The notes below the pieces were generated by a model that saw only the letters and a program-made list of their open reading frames with translations, had not been told where the DNA came from and ran no database searches. The translations under genes were made by a program, and so were the position numbers. A stretch of DNA of 64,000 bases from Varibaculum timonense_A (GTDB taxonomy: Bacteria > Actinomycetota > Actinomycetes > Actinomycetales > Actinomycetaceae): the NCBI RefSeq assembly GCF_027694345.1, contig NZ_JAQEVU010000005.1, positions 161,984-225,983 of the forward strand. Direction: 5' to 3'. This document shows positions 34,073 to 44,100 of the stretch, in pieces. Position 1 is the stretch's first letter, and each line of letters opens with the position of its first letter.

Positions 34073-34164
34073 CGTTTTGACCCTCCCGGTGCAGTTGCGC
34101 CCTCCCGAGATGGGAATTTTGGTCGGTATTGGGGCGGTTTGCCGGTATTGGGAGGGTGAAAATG
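34073..34164 (+). repeat. PIR-B copy 3 (right arm shortened)
   Basis: Left arm CGTTTTGACCCTCCC pairs with GGGAGGGTGAAAATG. Same shortened form as copy 2. Confidence 0.75.
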
Positions 34165-34258
34165 CCAAAGCTTTTCGGATTTCGGGGCGCGAGACACAAA
34201 TCGTCCTCGCCCTTGTCGTTGGTTGCTGCCTGTTGCGCCTCGGTGCGGGGGAAAGTTT
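34081..34258 (+). repeat. 178-bp duplicated unit, second copy
   Basis: Second copy at an offset of 326 bases. It ends at the PIR-A1 left arm GCGGGGGAAAGTTT, after which the sequence is unrelated, so the PIR-A1 here is truncated after about 14 bases. Confidence 0.9.
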
Positions 34259-34392
34259 CCTCTGCGTCTAGTACCGTCTAATCGCCCTCTGGGGAAACTA
34301 ATGGAAGAGAGGTAGGTGAGCGCGCTTAACTGCATGAGGGAAAATGCGCATAAAATCAAGGCAGACAAAACAGGTTAGCGTAAGGGAAAGTA

Positions 34393-35874
34393 ATGACGAA
34401 TAAACCAGCAGATATTGATGAAATCATACAAAGTCATTCGGGTGGATTACAACGTAACCTGTCTAATCGGCACATCCAGTTAATCGCGATTGGTGGGGCA
34501 ATCGGAACCGGATTATTTATGGGATCCGGGCGCACTATCCACCTCGCCGGTCCGTCAGTTCTCTTGGTCTACACCATTATTGGTGCGGTACTCTACCTGG
34601 TAATGCGGTGTATGGGTGAACTGTTGCTTTCCAACCACAAATACGGAACTTTCGCTGATTTCGTCACCGACCTGCTAGGTCCGACCGCAGGATTCGTAGT
34701 GGGGTGGACATACTGGCTATGTTGGATTGTGACCGGAACAGCGGAAGTGATAGCTATCGCCGGTTATTTTAGTTTCTGGTGGCCACATCTACCACAATGG
34801 ATACCAGCAATTTTGACGGTAGTGCTCCTGTTTTCCCTAAATGCCATGACTGTAAAAGCATTCGGAGAAACCGAATTTTGGTTTTCGATGATAAAAATAG
34901 TGGCCATAATTGCGTTAATTTGTTGTGGAGCGGTAATGGTTATTGTGGGATTTACCTCCCCAGATGGGCAACGCGCTACCTTGACTAACCTGTGGTCACA
35001 TCCAGGCGTTAGTGGCAGCGCCATCTTTCCCAACGGCTTCACCGGATTCTTAGGCGGATTCCAACTAGCTATTTTTAGTTTCGTAGGAATCGAGCTGGTA
35101 GGCACTACCGCTGCCGAAACTAAAGATCCCGAAAAATCATTACCGAAAGCTATCAACTCCATTCCGATTCGGGTACTACTGTTCTATGTGTTCGCGTTAG
35201 CAGCGATAATGTCGGTAACTCCCTGGGACTCTCTTAACCCTGAAACTTCACCCTTTGTTGGATTGTTTTCGCTAGTAGGGCTAGTTTTCGCTGCCTCTTT
35301 GGTGAATCTAGTAGTAATGACCTCCGCAGCTTCATCGTGCAATTCCGGGGTTTACTCGACTTCCCGCATGATGTACGCCATGGCTTTACGTAGCGACGCC
35401 CCCCGGGTTTTCCGTAACCTTTCCCGGCGTTCAGTGCCCCTAAACGCCCTGATAGTAACCTGTTTGTTCCTGCTTACATCCATCGCCTTAATGGCGGTAG
35501 GGGGAACCGTCATGGAAGCTTTCACCCTGGTTACATCGGTAGCTTCCGTGTTGTTTATGTTCGTATGGGTAATGATTGTTGCATCCTATGTGGAGTATCG
35601 CCGTCGCTTGCCCCATCTGCATCGTAAATCGATTTTTGCCCTGCCTGGCGGATTGTTCTCGGTAGTCGTAATCAGCGCTTTTATCCTGGGCATGGTGTTC
35701 GTCCTCGCCCTAGATAAATCTACCCTGTATGCCATGCTAGCGAGTGTCGTCTGGATTGTAGTGATTACTGCAGTGTCGTTCCTAATGCGGCGCATCCCCC
35801 GTAACGCCAAAATTCAAGCCGAATTTGCCGCCCGTCGTCGCCGGGAACTTTCCCTCGCCAAGCAGCAGCGTTAA
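34393..35874 (+). CDS. Amino-acid permease (APC superfamily, AAT type)
   Basis: 493 residues with about 12 helices. The N-terminal GLQRNLSNRHIQLIAIGGAIGTGLFMGSG is the AAT-family signature, and GIELVGTTAAETKDPEKSLPKAINSIPIR supports it. NLVVMTSAASSCNSGVYSTSRMMYAMA resembles the D-serine/D-alanine/glycine permease CycA; substrates may be small neutral amino acids. Imports by proton symport. ATG with GGGAAAG upstream. Confidence 0.9.
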   Translation: MTNKPADIDEIIQSHSGGLQRNLSNRHIQLIAIGGAIGTGLFMGSGRTIHLAGPSVLLVYTIIGAVLYLVMRCMGELLLSNHKYGTFADFVTDLLGPTAGFVVGWTYWLCWIVTGTAEVIAIAGYFSFWWPHLPQWIPAILTVVLLFSLNAMTVKAFGETEFWFSMIKIVAIIALICCGAVMVIVGFTSPDGQRATLTNLWSHPGVSGSAIFPNGFTGFLGGFQLAIFSFVGIELVGTTAAETKDPEKSLPKAINSIPIRVLLFYVFALAAIMSVTPWDSLNPETSPFVGLFSLVGLVFAASLVNLVVMTSAASSCNSGVYSTSRMMYAMALRSDAPRVFRNLSRRSVPLNALIVTCLFLLTSIALMAVGGTVMEAFTLVTSVASVLFMFVWVMIVASYVEYRRRLPHLHRKSIFALPGGLFSVVVISAFILGMVFVLALDKSTLYAMLASVVWIVVITAVSFLMRRIPRNAKIQAEFAARRRRELSLAKQQR

Positions 35875-35898
35875 TGGTTTAGCTTTGCTGCCATCTGG

Positions 35899-36190
35899 CT
35901 GCTAAAAGCACTCCGGGGTCTCTGGGACCGACTTTGTAGGGTTGTCGCGCGCGGCGGGGGCGGTTTTTGCCTCGCGCCCCGAAATCCGTGAAAAGTGCTT
36001 TGCATTTTCACGGATTTAACGCCCTAAGGTTTACAGATTTTTAGATTTATTACCAGGTATCCGATTCTAGGGAATCTTGGTGGCTTGGGTGTCTACCCTT
36101 CGGCATAAAACTGCTACCTGCGTCTGCTTGGAAGAAACTTTCCTCCTGCTTTTCCTGTACTTAAACCCATATCTTTTACCGGCCGCGCCT
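35899..36190 (+). repeat. PIR-C copy 4 enclosing PIR-A2 copy 3
   Basis: Left arm GCTAAAAGCACTCCGGGG (from 35901) and right arm ATCTTTTACCGGCCGCGCC (to about 36189) frame a long-form A2 plus a GAAACTTTCCTCCTG fragment of an A1 arm. Confidence 0.65.
35951..36121 (+). repeat. PIR-A2 copy 3 (long form)
   Basis: Starts GGGGGCGGTTTTTGCCTCGCGCCCC; inner stem AAATCCGTGAAAA / TTTTCACGGATTT; then AACGCCC, about 75 bases homologous to the insert in copy 2 (TTACCAGGTATCCGA shared block), and TCGGCATAAAAC. The outer arms pair only partly. Confidence 0.75.
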
Positions 36191-36213
36191 TTGCGTGTTT
36201 GGAAGTTGTGGGT

Positions 36214-36315
36214 GCGGGGGAAAGTTTGTCCTCCTGCCCAAGAATTTGGAAAACGTGGCGGCGTTTTCCAAATTCTTATGCCCACCGCACCTACTCGGAT
36301 CAAACTTTCCCCCGC
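36214..36315 (+). repeat. PIR-A1 copy 9
   Basis: Perfect 15-bp outer arms (GCGGGGGAAAGTTTG / CAAACTTTCCCCCGC) and a perfect 16-bp inner stem (AAGAATTTGGAAAACG) with loop TGGCGG. This is the best-preserved copy. Confidence 0.92.
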
Positions 36316-36365
36316 CCTTCTGTCATTACTTTCGCGTATTTACCCGCCGCGCCCTTTTTGGGTGA

Positions 36366-36476
36366 CGTTTTGACCCTCCCGGTGCGGTTGCGCCCTCCCG
36401 AGAGGGGAAATGTGGTCGATATTGAGGCGTTTTGCCGGTATCGGGAGGGTGCTTTTGTCTCGGGAGGGTGAAAACG
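36366..36476 (+). repeat. PIR-B copy 4
   Basis: CGTTTTGACCCTCCC / GGGAGGGTGAAAACG with one mismatch, plus inner GCCCTCCCGAGA / TCTCGGGAGGG; full-length form. Confidence 0.85.
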
Positions 36477-36557
36477 GCGCACATTCCTGAAATCAGGAGG
36501 GCGGAAAAGTTGCTCAGGTGAGCGTGGTTGCCTGGTTATATGCCTAGAAGTTGTAGA

Positions 36558-36603
36558 TGCGGGAGGGTGGTTTTGTCTTGGGAGGGTGATAACGTCACGC
36601 GAA
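36558..36603 (+). repeat. PIR-B right-half fragment
   Basis: GCGGGAGGGTGGTTTTGTCT followed by TGGGAGGGTGATAACGTC; lacks the left arms. Confidence 0.65.
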
Positions 36604-36636
36604 CTTTGGTATGGGTTACGCCTTTAGAGGGAATAT

Positions 36637-37116
36637 CTAGGAGAGACTGGAGAGGGCCTGCAGCATTACCGGAGTTACTCGCTCAATTACTTCCAAAGTA
36701 TCGGCGAACTCTCGCGCCCCACCATACCAAGGATCTGGAACTTCCATATCACCCGGAGCGCCTTCGGGGTCAAACTCGCGGTATAGACGGACTTTGCTTT
36801 CATCAGCTCCCCAGCGTTGCGCCATACGAGTTAGGGCGCGCTGATGCCCGCTGGTCATAGCTAAGAGTAGGTCAAAATCTTCAAAATCACTAGGTTGTAT
36901 CTGGCGGGCATAATGGGTAGGAACTAGCCAACCATGCTCTTCTAAGATTTGAATCGCGCGATAATCTGGCAGGTTACCATGCTCCTCATCGGATACCCCC
37001 GCCGAATCAAAGAACAGGTTATCAAGCATTTCTTCTTCGCTCTTTTGGGTTGCTACGGCTTGTGCCATTACTGACCGACAGATGTTTCCAGTACAAACGA
37101 ATAGTATTTTAGTCAT
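36637..37116 (-). CDS. Low-molecular-weight protein-tyrosine phosphatase
   Basis: 159 residues. The P-loop FVCTGNICRS gives nucleophile Cys8 and Arg14; VPDPWYGG near the C-terminus carries the general-acid aspartate. Such enzymes dephosphorylate tyrosines in capsule/polysaccharide export or stress pathways. No tyrosine kinase is adjacent. AAAGGA precedes the ATG. Confidence 0.93.
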   Translation of the reverse strand: MTKILFVCTGNICRSVMAQAVATQKSEEEMLDNLFFDSAGVSDEEHGNLPDYRAIQILEEHGWLVPTHYARQIQPSDFEDFDLLLAMTSGHQRALTRMAQRWGADESKVRLYREFDPEGAPGDMEVPDPWYGGAREFADTLEVIERVTPVMLQALSSLS

Positions 37117-37385
37117 CTTAAATCCTTTCGCCGGTGAGTTTGGTAGCCCTGATTCCCTGAATCCTGGCGTAACGAGTGCGTATGTAAGGGGATATCCGCT
37201 CCGCTATTTTCATATCTTTATATCTTTATATTTATGGGCAGGTAAAATCGGAGAGTAATGCCCAACATTGGAGCTCTTTTTTCGTAAATAGTATTTAGCC
37301 TGTTGATAGCAGAACAGCGATGAAGTGGCAGAAAAATATTAGCCACAGTTTCAAAATCTTGCCTAAAGATGACTAGGCTAGTTCC

Positions 37386-37916
37386 ATGGAAGATAACACC
37401 AATAGAGAAGTTCTTACCTGGCAAGGATTCGGGGACGCTACCCGCCAAATCGCGCAAAATATAGTTGATTCCGGATGGATGCCTGAGCTGGTGGTGGCAG
37501 TTGCGCGTGGCGGTTTACTTCCTGCCGGGGCGCTGTCATATGCGTTAGGGCTAAAAGCTATCGGCACTATGAATGTAGAGTTTTATACCGATATAGAGGA
37601 AACCTTGCCCGAACCGGTGTTGATTCCTCCGTTAATGGATGTTTCCGCACTGTCTGGTAAAAAAATATTGGTTGTTGATGACGTGGCGGATTCTGGTAAA
37701 ACCCTCGATTTGGTGATGCGCCTGATTCGTGAACGTGGGCTTCCCTCGGGATCTGAGGGCGAACGGGTCGCGGTTTCTGAGGCACGCTCCGCCTGTATCT
37801 ACGTAAAATCTCGGTCGATTATTAAGCCTGATTATGTGCTGAAACATACCGATAAGTGGATTAATTTCCCCTGGTCTACGCTCCCTCCGGTAAGTGGCGC
37901 GAGCCTAGGGCATTAG
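37386..37916 (+). CDS. Phosphoribosyltransferase (xanthine/guanine type)
   Basis: 176 residues. The PRPP-binding motif ILVVDDVADSGKTL lies at residues 94-107, with VVAVARGGLLPAGALSY (residues 37-52) upstream. INFPWS near the C-terminus resembles the purine-binding hood of Gpt-like xanthine phosphoribosyltransferases. Likely purine salvage; the base specificity is inferred. Confidence 0.85.
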   Translation: MEDNTNREVLTWQGFGDATRQIAQNIVDSGWMPELVVAVARGGLLPAGALSYALGLKAIGTMNVEFYTDIEETLPEPVLIPPLMDVSALSGKKILVVDDVADSGKTLDLVMRLIRERGLPSGSEGERVAVSEARSACIYVKSRSIIKPDYVLKHTDKWINFPWSTLPPVSGASLGH

Positions 37917-37998
37917 AGCAAGGATTCTTGCTGCCAGGGTTTCCCTTTTACGAGGACGAGCTTCAGGTTTTGCTTTTCCCTAGCGTATAGCCCTCAGA

Positions 37999-38676
37999 TT
38001 ATTCTGTCGCTACCATTCCCGCCAGGCAGCAGGGGAGAGCAGTTTCTAAGAAATGACTAGAGGGGCGCACTATTTGTCCTGAAGTTGCCTGTCCGGATCG
38101 ATTTATCAGGTCTGCTTGCCACAGAGCGATTACGGTGAATGCGCAATCTAGAGGGGCGACGCGTAGACGTAAACCCAAAGTTTGCAGGTATCCGGTAATT
38201 ATTTGCGCTAGTTGTTCTTCAATGGCTGTTATTTCTTGGCGTAGAATCGGAAAAAATTCTCTATTTCGCGCTGCGTACACCCGTAGTTCGGTCAGTACCA
38301 GCACGAATTCGCGTTCAAAAAGCATGGTTTCAGAAATGGCTGCCGCTACCCGTGACCAATGGGAGGTTAAGAAAAAACCTGTAGAGGGGTTATCCTCCGG
38401 GGGTAAAGATGCCTTGATGAGGGCTTGTACCTGGGAAAGCTGGCGAGAAACCTGGGCAAATTCGCCGTGAATGTATTGACGCAAAAAATCGGAAAAGGCT
38501 GAAAAATTAGAATAGAAAGCTCCGCGTGAAAAACCGGCGGCTTCACATAGGGGTTTCACCCCGGTTTTCCCTAGTCCTTCGTTGGCAAATAGTTCACGTG
38601 CCGCAGCGAATAGTTTTTCGCGTGTTAATGTCCGTCTGACCGACACTGCCTGTGGTCTGCCTGGTGATGTTGTCAT
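37999..38676 (-). CDS. TetR-family transcriptional regulator
   Basis: 225 residues; TREKLFAAARELFANEGLGKTGVKPLCEAAGFSRGAFYSNF is a typical TetR helix-turn-helix (about residues 17-58). The C-terminal ligand domain is not recognisable. It is divergent from the SprT-like gene with only about 45 bases between starts, so it may control that gene or itself. Confidence 0.9.
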   Translation of the reverse strand: MTTSPGRPQAVSVRRTLTREKLFAAARELFANEGLGKTGVKPLCEAAGFSRGAFYSNFSAFSDFLRQYIHGEFAQVSRQLSQVQALIKASLPPEDNPSTGFFLTSHWSRVAAAISETMLFEREFVLVLTELRVYAARNREFFPILRQEITAIEEQLAQIITGYLQTLGLRLRVAPLDCAFTVIALWQADLINRSGQATSGQIVRPSSHFLETALPCCLAGMVATE

Positions 38677-38721
38677 ATTGGAGTTTGCCTCCGTTAAGAT
38701 TCAGGGGAACAGCCCTAGTTT

Positions 38722-39255
38722 ATGGTTTATCTGGCTTTTCTGAAAGTAGGTAGTTTGGACGAGGTTTTACAACTGGCACGGCGCGCTCTTGATGCCTGCG
38801 GATTGCAGGATTGGGAGGTCGGGGTGGATCACGCCCGTCGTCGTGCAGGGGCGTGTCATTTTGCTGATAAACGAATCAGTTTTTCCCGCTACCTGATACC
38901 GCTTTATGACTGTGCTACTGCGCGGGAAGTCGTGTTACATGAGGTTGCTCACGCCCTGGTTGGACCGCGGGCGGGGCATGGTCGGCGCTGGCAGCAGGCA
39001 GTTAAAAATCTCGGAGGACGAGCTGAACGTACGCTACCTGCGGATGCGCCCTCCCTACCTGCGCCCTGGATAGGGGTGTGTAAAGCCGGTCATCGCGTGG
39101 AGCGTTTCCGCACTCCCACTCGGGTTTTAGCCTGTTCGAAATGTTCTCGTGACTTTAAAGCAGAGAACATTTTCACTTGGACGTGCCGGGGTGAAAAACC
39201 TAGACATCATCCTGCTTACCTGCGAGAACTGCGAAAGATAGTTGGAAAACGATAG
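38722..39255 (+). CDS. SprT-like zinc metalloprotease-fold protein
   Basis: 177 residues. HEVAHAL at residues 73-79 with His86 downstream forms an HExxH...H zinc site, as in SprT/Spartan proteins. A C-terminal zinc-ribbon-like part follows (CKAGH and CSKCSRDF, then WTC). Eukaryotic Spartan cleaves DNA-protein cross-links; bacterial roles are poorly known. Unusually strong similarity of layout: protease core then ribbon. Confidence 0.82.
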   Translation: MVYLAFLKVGSLDEVLQLARRALDACGLQDWEVGVDHARRRAGACHFADKRISFSRYLIPLYDCATAREVVLHEVAHALVGPRAGHGRRWQQAVKNLGGRAERTLPADAPSLPAPWIGVCKAGHRVERFRTPTRVLACSKCSRDFKAENIFTWTCRGEKPRHHPAYLRELRKIVGKR

Positions 39256-39347
39256 GTTCAAAACAAGATAGCGCACAATACCCACTTCACTCTGTTTAAC
39301 CCTTAAACTGAATGATGAAAGTGACAGGGCTGGTTTAAAGAGGAAGT

Positions 39348-40856
39348 ATGAGCGGTCAGCAGAAGATAACGGCTAATCTTGGGGCGGCGCCGTCTTCTGT
39401 CCAGAATCAGGCCATGTCTCCTACAGTGCCTTCTGTCTCGGCATCTGCATATCCTTTACAAGTGGCAGGTACTATCGCTGGCTATCGCCTGTTGAAAGCC
39501 CTAGGGTCAGGCACGATGGGTGAAGTTTGGCAGGTGGCTGACCGGCAGGGAAATCTTTATGCCGCGAAGATTCTGCGCTCCAAACTGGCGATTAAACCGG
39601 GGATTGTGCAACGTTTCCGAATGGAGAAAGACCTGGTAACCGGGGTGCGGCATCAAAATATCGTGGAAGTGTATGACCTGATTCAAACCCCGGAATATAT
39701 GGCAATCATCATGGAATATACCGATGGTGGAGATTTGGGGGAGCTGCTTAAACACAAGGGAACGCTAACCCCTCTTGATGCCGTCTACTATTGTATGGGG
39801 ATTGCCGCGGGTCTTTCCCTGATTCATCAAGCAGGGATTGTGCATCGTGATCTGAAACCCTCCAATATTTTGTTAAAGCAGCAGGGTGGTTATCTAATCC
39901 CAAAAATCGCAGATTTCGGTTTAGCCAGGTGGATTGATCCTCGCTATGAAATCCAAACCACGAAACGTTCCGGCACGCCCTATTACATGGCTCCCGAAAT
40001 GATTGAGGGCAAAGGGGTTAGTTCTAAAACTGATGTTTATTCCCTGGGGGTAATCCTTTACGAGTTGCTTTGTGGAATTACCCCCTTTAGAGGCTCTGTG
40101 GGGGAGGTATTAAACCATCAGTTCTACGATATGCCGGGAATGCTTCCGGGAATTCCCAGCGCCTTGTGGAATGTGATTACCCAAATGCTCGCAAAAGAAA
40201 CTTCGGTGCGCCCTAGTGCTGCCCAGACCTACGTCCTCTTGAAATCGGTAATTGAAAAGGTGCGCTCCCTAGGGGCTCTGGACGTTTTTACCGAACCTCC
40301 ACCTGTGCAGCCATTAGCCGAGGTAGTGCGCGTTTCTCCGCCAGATGCGAAAACTTCACTTGCTTCCGTAAAACCGATTATTCCCGCTCATAATGAGGCA
40401 GAAACGCAGTCGGGGCAGACGGCGCTCGGTCACCTAGCTGATTATCCGGTAACGCCAGTTGTAGCCGCTGGGCAAGCTGTAGGTTTACCTCCCGCGATTA
40501 TGGTTAATGCTGATGAGGGCGTAGGGGTGCTGGAAACAGCAATCCAGACGGACGGGGGAGCCCCGGAGGAAACACAGCCGGTCGCGACCAGGGCAGGGGA
40601 ATCTGTTTTTAAGCCTGAGGGCGTGCCGGTAGCGGTTAGTAATCCGCGTGAAATCCCGCAAATCCCGCCCACTCCTGCGGTTTCTTCTTCGCGAGTTCAT
40701 TTTCCACCAGTTCCCACGCCAACCGGTTCTCCGTCGAATCTCTCCACTGGGAAAAGGTCGGGTGCGAAAACCGAAATTTTCGCTGGGGTAGCGATTGGTT
40801 TAGGGGTTGGCACTCTAATCACCCTGATAGTCGCGGCAACTTTACTATTGCTATAG
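39348..40856 (+). CDS. Membrane-anchored serine/threonine protein kinase (PknB-like)
   Basis: 502 residues. The kinase domain spans about residues 43-312: glycine loop LGSGTMGEVW, Lys74 (AAKIL), catalytic HRDLKPSN (Asp168), DFG (189-191) and GTPYYMAPEM. A Pro/Ala-rich linker of about 160 residues follows, then a C-terminal membrane helix (FAGVAIGLGVGTLITLIVAATLLLL). There is no extracellular PASTA domain, so it ends at the membrane. AGAGGAAGT precedes the ATG. Confidence 0.94.
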   Translation: MSGQQKITANLGAAPSSVQNQAMSPTVPSVSASAYPLQVAGTIAGYRLLKALGSGTMGEVWQVADRQGNLYAAKILRSKLAIKPGIVQRFRMEKDLVTGVRHQNIVEVYDLIQTPEYMAIIMEYTDGGDLGELLKHKGTLTPLDAVYYCMGIAAGLSLIHQAGIVHRDLKPSNILLKQQGGYLIPKIADFGLARWIDPRYEIQTTKRSGTPYYMAPEMIEGKGVSSKTDVYSLGVILYELLCGITPFRGSVGEVLNHQFYDMPGMLPGIPSALWNVITQMLAKETSVRPSAAQTYVLLKSVIEKVRSLGALDVFTEPPPVQPLAEVVRVSPPDAKTSLASVKPIIPAHNEAETQSGQTALGHLADYPVTPVVAAGQAVGLPPAIMVNADEGVGVLETAIQTDGGAPEETQPVATRAGESVFKPEGVPVAVSNPREIPQIPPTPAVSSSRVHFPPVPTPTGSPSNLSTGKRSGAKTEIFAGVAIGLGVGTLITLIVAATLLLL

Positions 40857-40922
40857 GGGGGGACAATGTTACCTTTGCTGTGCAGGTAAAACCGCTACTG
40901 ATTGCTTGAAAGGGGATAAATC

Positions 40923-41183
40923 ATGGTTGAGAAGCTGCGGTTATGTAAAGGACGAACCTTGATTGTGTTGGGGATTGTGGTGTTTATTGCCGGGATTTTT
41001 GCCCCGCTTATCGGACCGTGGGTTGCCAGTATTCCCAATGCTTATAACTACAATCCGGTGCTACATACAGTGCTACCCGGTTTGGGAACTTTAATCCAAA
41101 TACTTTTCCGGGTGGAAACCGGGGTTATCTTGCTAGTTGGAGGGATTGTCCTAGAACGTTTCGATAGTGGACAGACAAAGTAG
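40923..41183 (+). CDS. Small two-helix membrane protein
   Basis: 86 residues; two hydrophobic helices (TLIVLGIVVFIAGIFAPLIG and LIQILFRVETGVILLVGGIVL) separated by a segment with VASIPNAYNYNPVLHT. AAAGGGGA precedes the ATG. It follows the kinase by 66 bases on the same strand and may be co-transcribed. No family recognised. Confidence 0.7.
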   Translation: MVEKLRLCKGRTLIVLGIVVFIAGIFAPLIGPWVASIPNAYNYNPVLHTVLPGLGTLIQILFRVETGVILLVGGIVLERFDSGQTK

Positions 41184-41186
41184 ACC

Positions 41187-44100
41187 CTAGTGCCGACTGT
41201 CTTTTAATAGTTTCGTAAGACGCTTCAAAGATACTTTTTCTCGAGTTCCCAGGGACTGTGCAAATATAGAAACCCGCAGCTCTTCCAGCAGTCCTCGTGC
41301 GCGCAATAATTCTTCTACCTGGGAGAAATTCACCCCGGTATCGGCGCTTTTTTCAAGTTTGTCGCGCGCGTCCTCCCAAATAGCCAGAGCCTGCTGTTCT
41401 TGGAGATTGCCAGTGTTTTGACCTTGGTGGGTTTTTTGTAAACGGTTAAGAACCGCTTGCAGATAGCGCCCTAAATCATCGAAATACTGGTTCAAGTCCC
41501 AAATGAAACCGGGATAAATCAACTTTGACAGCTGGGTGCGCACCTGGGTTACATCCTCGATGGCACTCAGCGGAAAATGTTTAGACAGTGAAGAACCTAG
41601 CTCACGATATATTTCCCCAATCTTCGCCAACTCTTTAGAGAGGGCGTAAACTTCGTCCTCGAACCGGTCACGAAAATCCCTGGCAAGCTGGCTTAGAGCA
41701 CTCGCGTCACGCACCAGCCAGGTATCAACTTTTGCTTTCTTCAGGCAGGAAAGGGTCGCTAACAGCTCTAAATCTGTCAGTAAAACCGCTTTCTCGTAGG
41801 GTAACGCGGCAATGTTAAGCGCTAGATGTGCTGACCAGCGAGTTGAGATTCTTGCCGGAGGTAGGTGCAGCTGGGAACAAAGCAAACAGGCAACCCCAAA
41901 GTGGTGGGCGATTTTGGCCGGTTCGGGCGTATCAAATAGCGCTACCCGCACCGGAAAACTTGCCTTGCGATTATCGGTAGTTGAGTCTTTTCGTCCGGGA
42001 ATAGATTTGTGATTGGTCGCTGACTGACCGGCATTTTGTGGCTCATAGCGGTTGGTTAATGAACCAGAAAGGAGGGATAGCCCAAAGGGGCGAGGAAGAC
42101 GCTGTGGCAGTAAGCCTGGGAAGGCTCTACCAGGCACCCCGCCAACAGCAGTGGTTATCTCAGCAGGTAATACTGCTTCTTTCCCGCGTATTTGTGGCCA
42201 AGTGTGAGCATAATCTGTTTCCGGGAAACGCTGCTTGGAAGCCTTAGTAGCTTCCTGATTGCTACGCCTCGTTTGGGAATGGACAGGGTTTTTCTGTCTG
42301 CTTTCGGCTTTGCTTACCTGCGAGAGCGCTTCCCGGATTACCTGTTTGCGGGCGGCGCGCCCTTTTTTACCGTAGCGCTTCTGCAGTTTTTCGAGATCGC
42401 GAGAATATATTTGTTCTTTCCCTACGTGCAACGCAAAGCGAATCCGCAAATGGGCGGGCAAGGTGGTGATCGCCTGGGAAAAGTCTTGCTCGGTTACCTC
42501 CACGGCGCGTAGCTGGTCAAGAGCCGCGATGAAAAGCTGAGCCAGCGGACGGGAGGGGGCAGTTTGATGGTTATTGTTTGCGGATTCTGCTTGATTGCGG
42601 TGGCTATCCTTTTCAACAGTGCTTGCAGCGCTAGCGGCAGCGGCGGGGGTGCGGTCTTTTGAGGCGTCGGTGTTTTTTTCGCGCCCTGCGCTATTGGCAG
42701 ACACTGGCGGGGCTGTAGCTGTCGCGTTGCCGGCGTTTCCTTGACTCTGAGACTGGTTGTTGCTGCTACCAGTGTTTTTAATGTCAGTGTCAATCCCCGC
42801 CCAAGCAGCTAGGCGTCCCAGGGAAGCTTGCAGCGCTTCCTCTTGTTTAATCTGCACCGGGGTAGGTTCGTGGTTTCCCTCTGTACCGGTAGCAGCCGGG
42901 GGATTGGCCAGTTCCCGCTCAATCCACGCGCTTACTTCCGCCCCCACCTGCGGGGCAGGAACTAACTGGCGGCGCACCGCCTTCGGTAACGCCCGAATCA
43001 GCGCGGTGAACAGCTCTGGCCACAGCCCCGGCACTGTCCATTGAAACTCTTGCGGATTAAGGTAGGGCAGCTGTTCCAAGCTAACCTGGCAGGTAATGCC
43101 ATCTTCTTCCTTGCCGGGAGCAAACTGATATTGTAGGGGCAAACTAAACTCTGCCCCCACCCAGTGGTCAGGGAAACCCGAAGTGGAAAGCTGGGTGAGT
43201 TTGCCCGCCAGATTGGTTTGGCTTCCAATCGATTTATCTGCGGCTTCACCGCTGGAATAGTTGCGGGGAGCGCAAGCGGTAGCAGCAGACGGCAACAACA
43301 CGTCCTCGGAATAATCCAAAATATGGGGGTCATCTTGACGTTTGAACCAGGCCGCAAAAGTTCCCGGATTGGTTACCTCTTTGCCCAAGCGGGCAGCGAA
43401 AAATGCCGACAAAGCGTCCTCGCCGGCAACCATTCCGGCTTGGCGGGTACGCTGCTCAACTTCTAGGGCGCGTTGCAGCAGCTTTTCATTGCGTTTTAAG
43501 AAGGGATAGTTCAAAGGGGCCTCCCCTCTGACCAGCGCATTAGTGATAAAGAGGGCGCGCGCCCACTCCCGGGCGGTTTGCGGACTTTGCTCGCCGGGCA
43601 GGTCAAGATTAGCTGCTACCGGCGATAGCGCAGGCATCTCTCGATTGCCCAGGCGGGACAGGGGAACCGGCACATCAGCGGCAATCGTGAGGCCATACAG
43701 GGTAATGCGCTCCGGCACCATTGCGCTGCCTTTCCTGCTCGACCAATACGGCTCCCCATAAGAACGTTTCACCAGGTGCTTTCCGGCGTGAATAATCCAA
43801 TCAGGATTAACCCGGGCAACGTTGCGGGCAAAAAGCCGGGAGGTTTCCACCAGTTCGGCAGCCATTACCCAATCGAAAGTGTGGTTTGAGAGCCCCGAAC
43901 CGGGCCAAATCATGAAGCGAGCGCCACGCGGCGCCAGGTATTGTTTGGCGCGCTGATCCCAATTGCCAATCCCAGATAGCATTCCGACCAGCAGAGAACG
44001 GTGAATTGCGTCCGTGTCAGAATGCTTGGAAGTAAGGCTTTGACAAGCCGCAATCAGGTCTCGGGATTCCGGGTCTACCGGGTAGCTTGAGCGGGAGGGT

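Larger units (their letters stand above)
33738..34392. other. Intergenic repeat region 5
   Basis: Contains PIR-B, truncated PIR-A2 and PIR-A1 sequence arranged as a 178-bp unit present twice, the first copy followed by a complete PIR-A1. The final 130 bases before the permease are unique and hold its promoter. No gene is supported. Confidence 0.8.
35875..36636. other. Intergenic repeat region 6 (convergent)
   Basis: Between the permease and the convergent phosphatase gene. It holds a PIR-C frame enclosing PIR-A2 copy 3, then PIR-A1 copy 9, PIR-B copy 4 and a PIR-B fragment. No gene. Confidence 0.8.

Noticed and set aside
33734..34199. Overlapping frames of about 145-150 residues on both strands
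   Set aside because: They read through PIR-A and PIR-B repeats, so the same peptide fragments recur at other repeat clusters.
14637..36315. Insertion sequence carrying the palindromes
   Set aside because: No transposase, TnpA/TnpB-like or recombinase frame is near any copy. A non-autonomous element mobilised from elsewhere remains possible.
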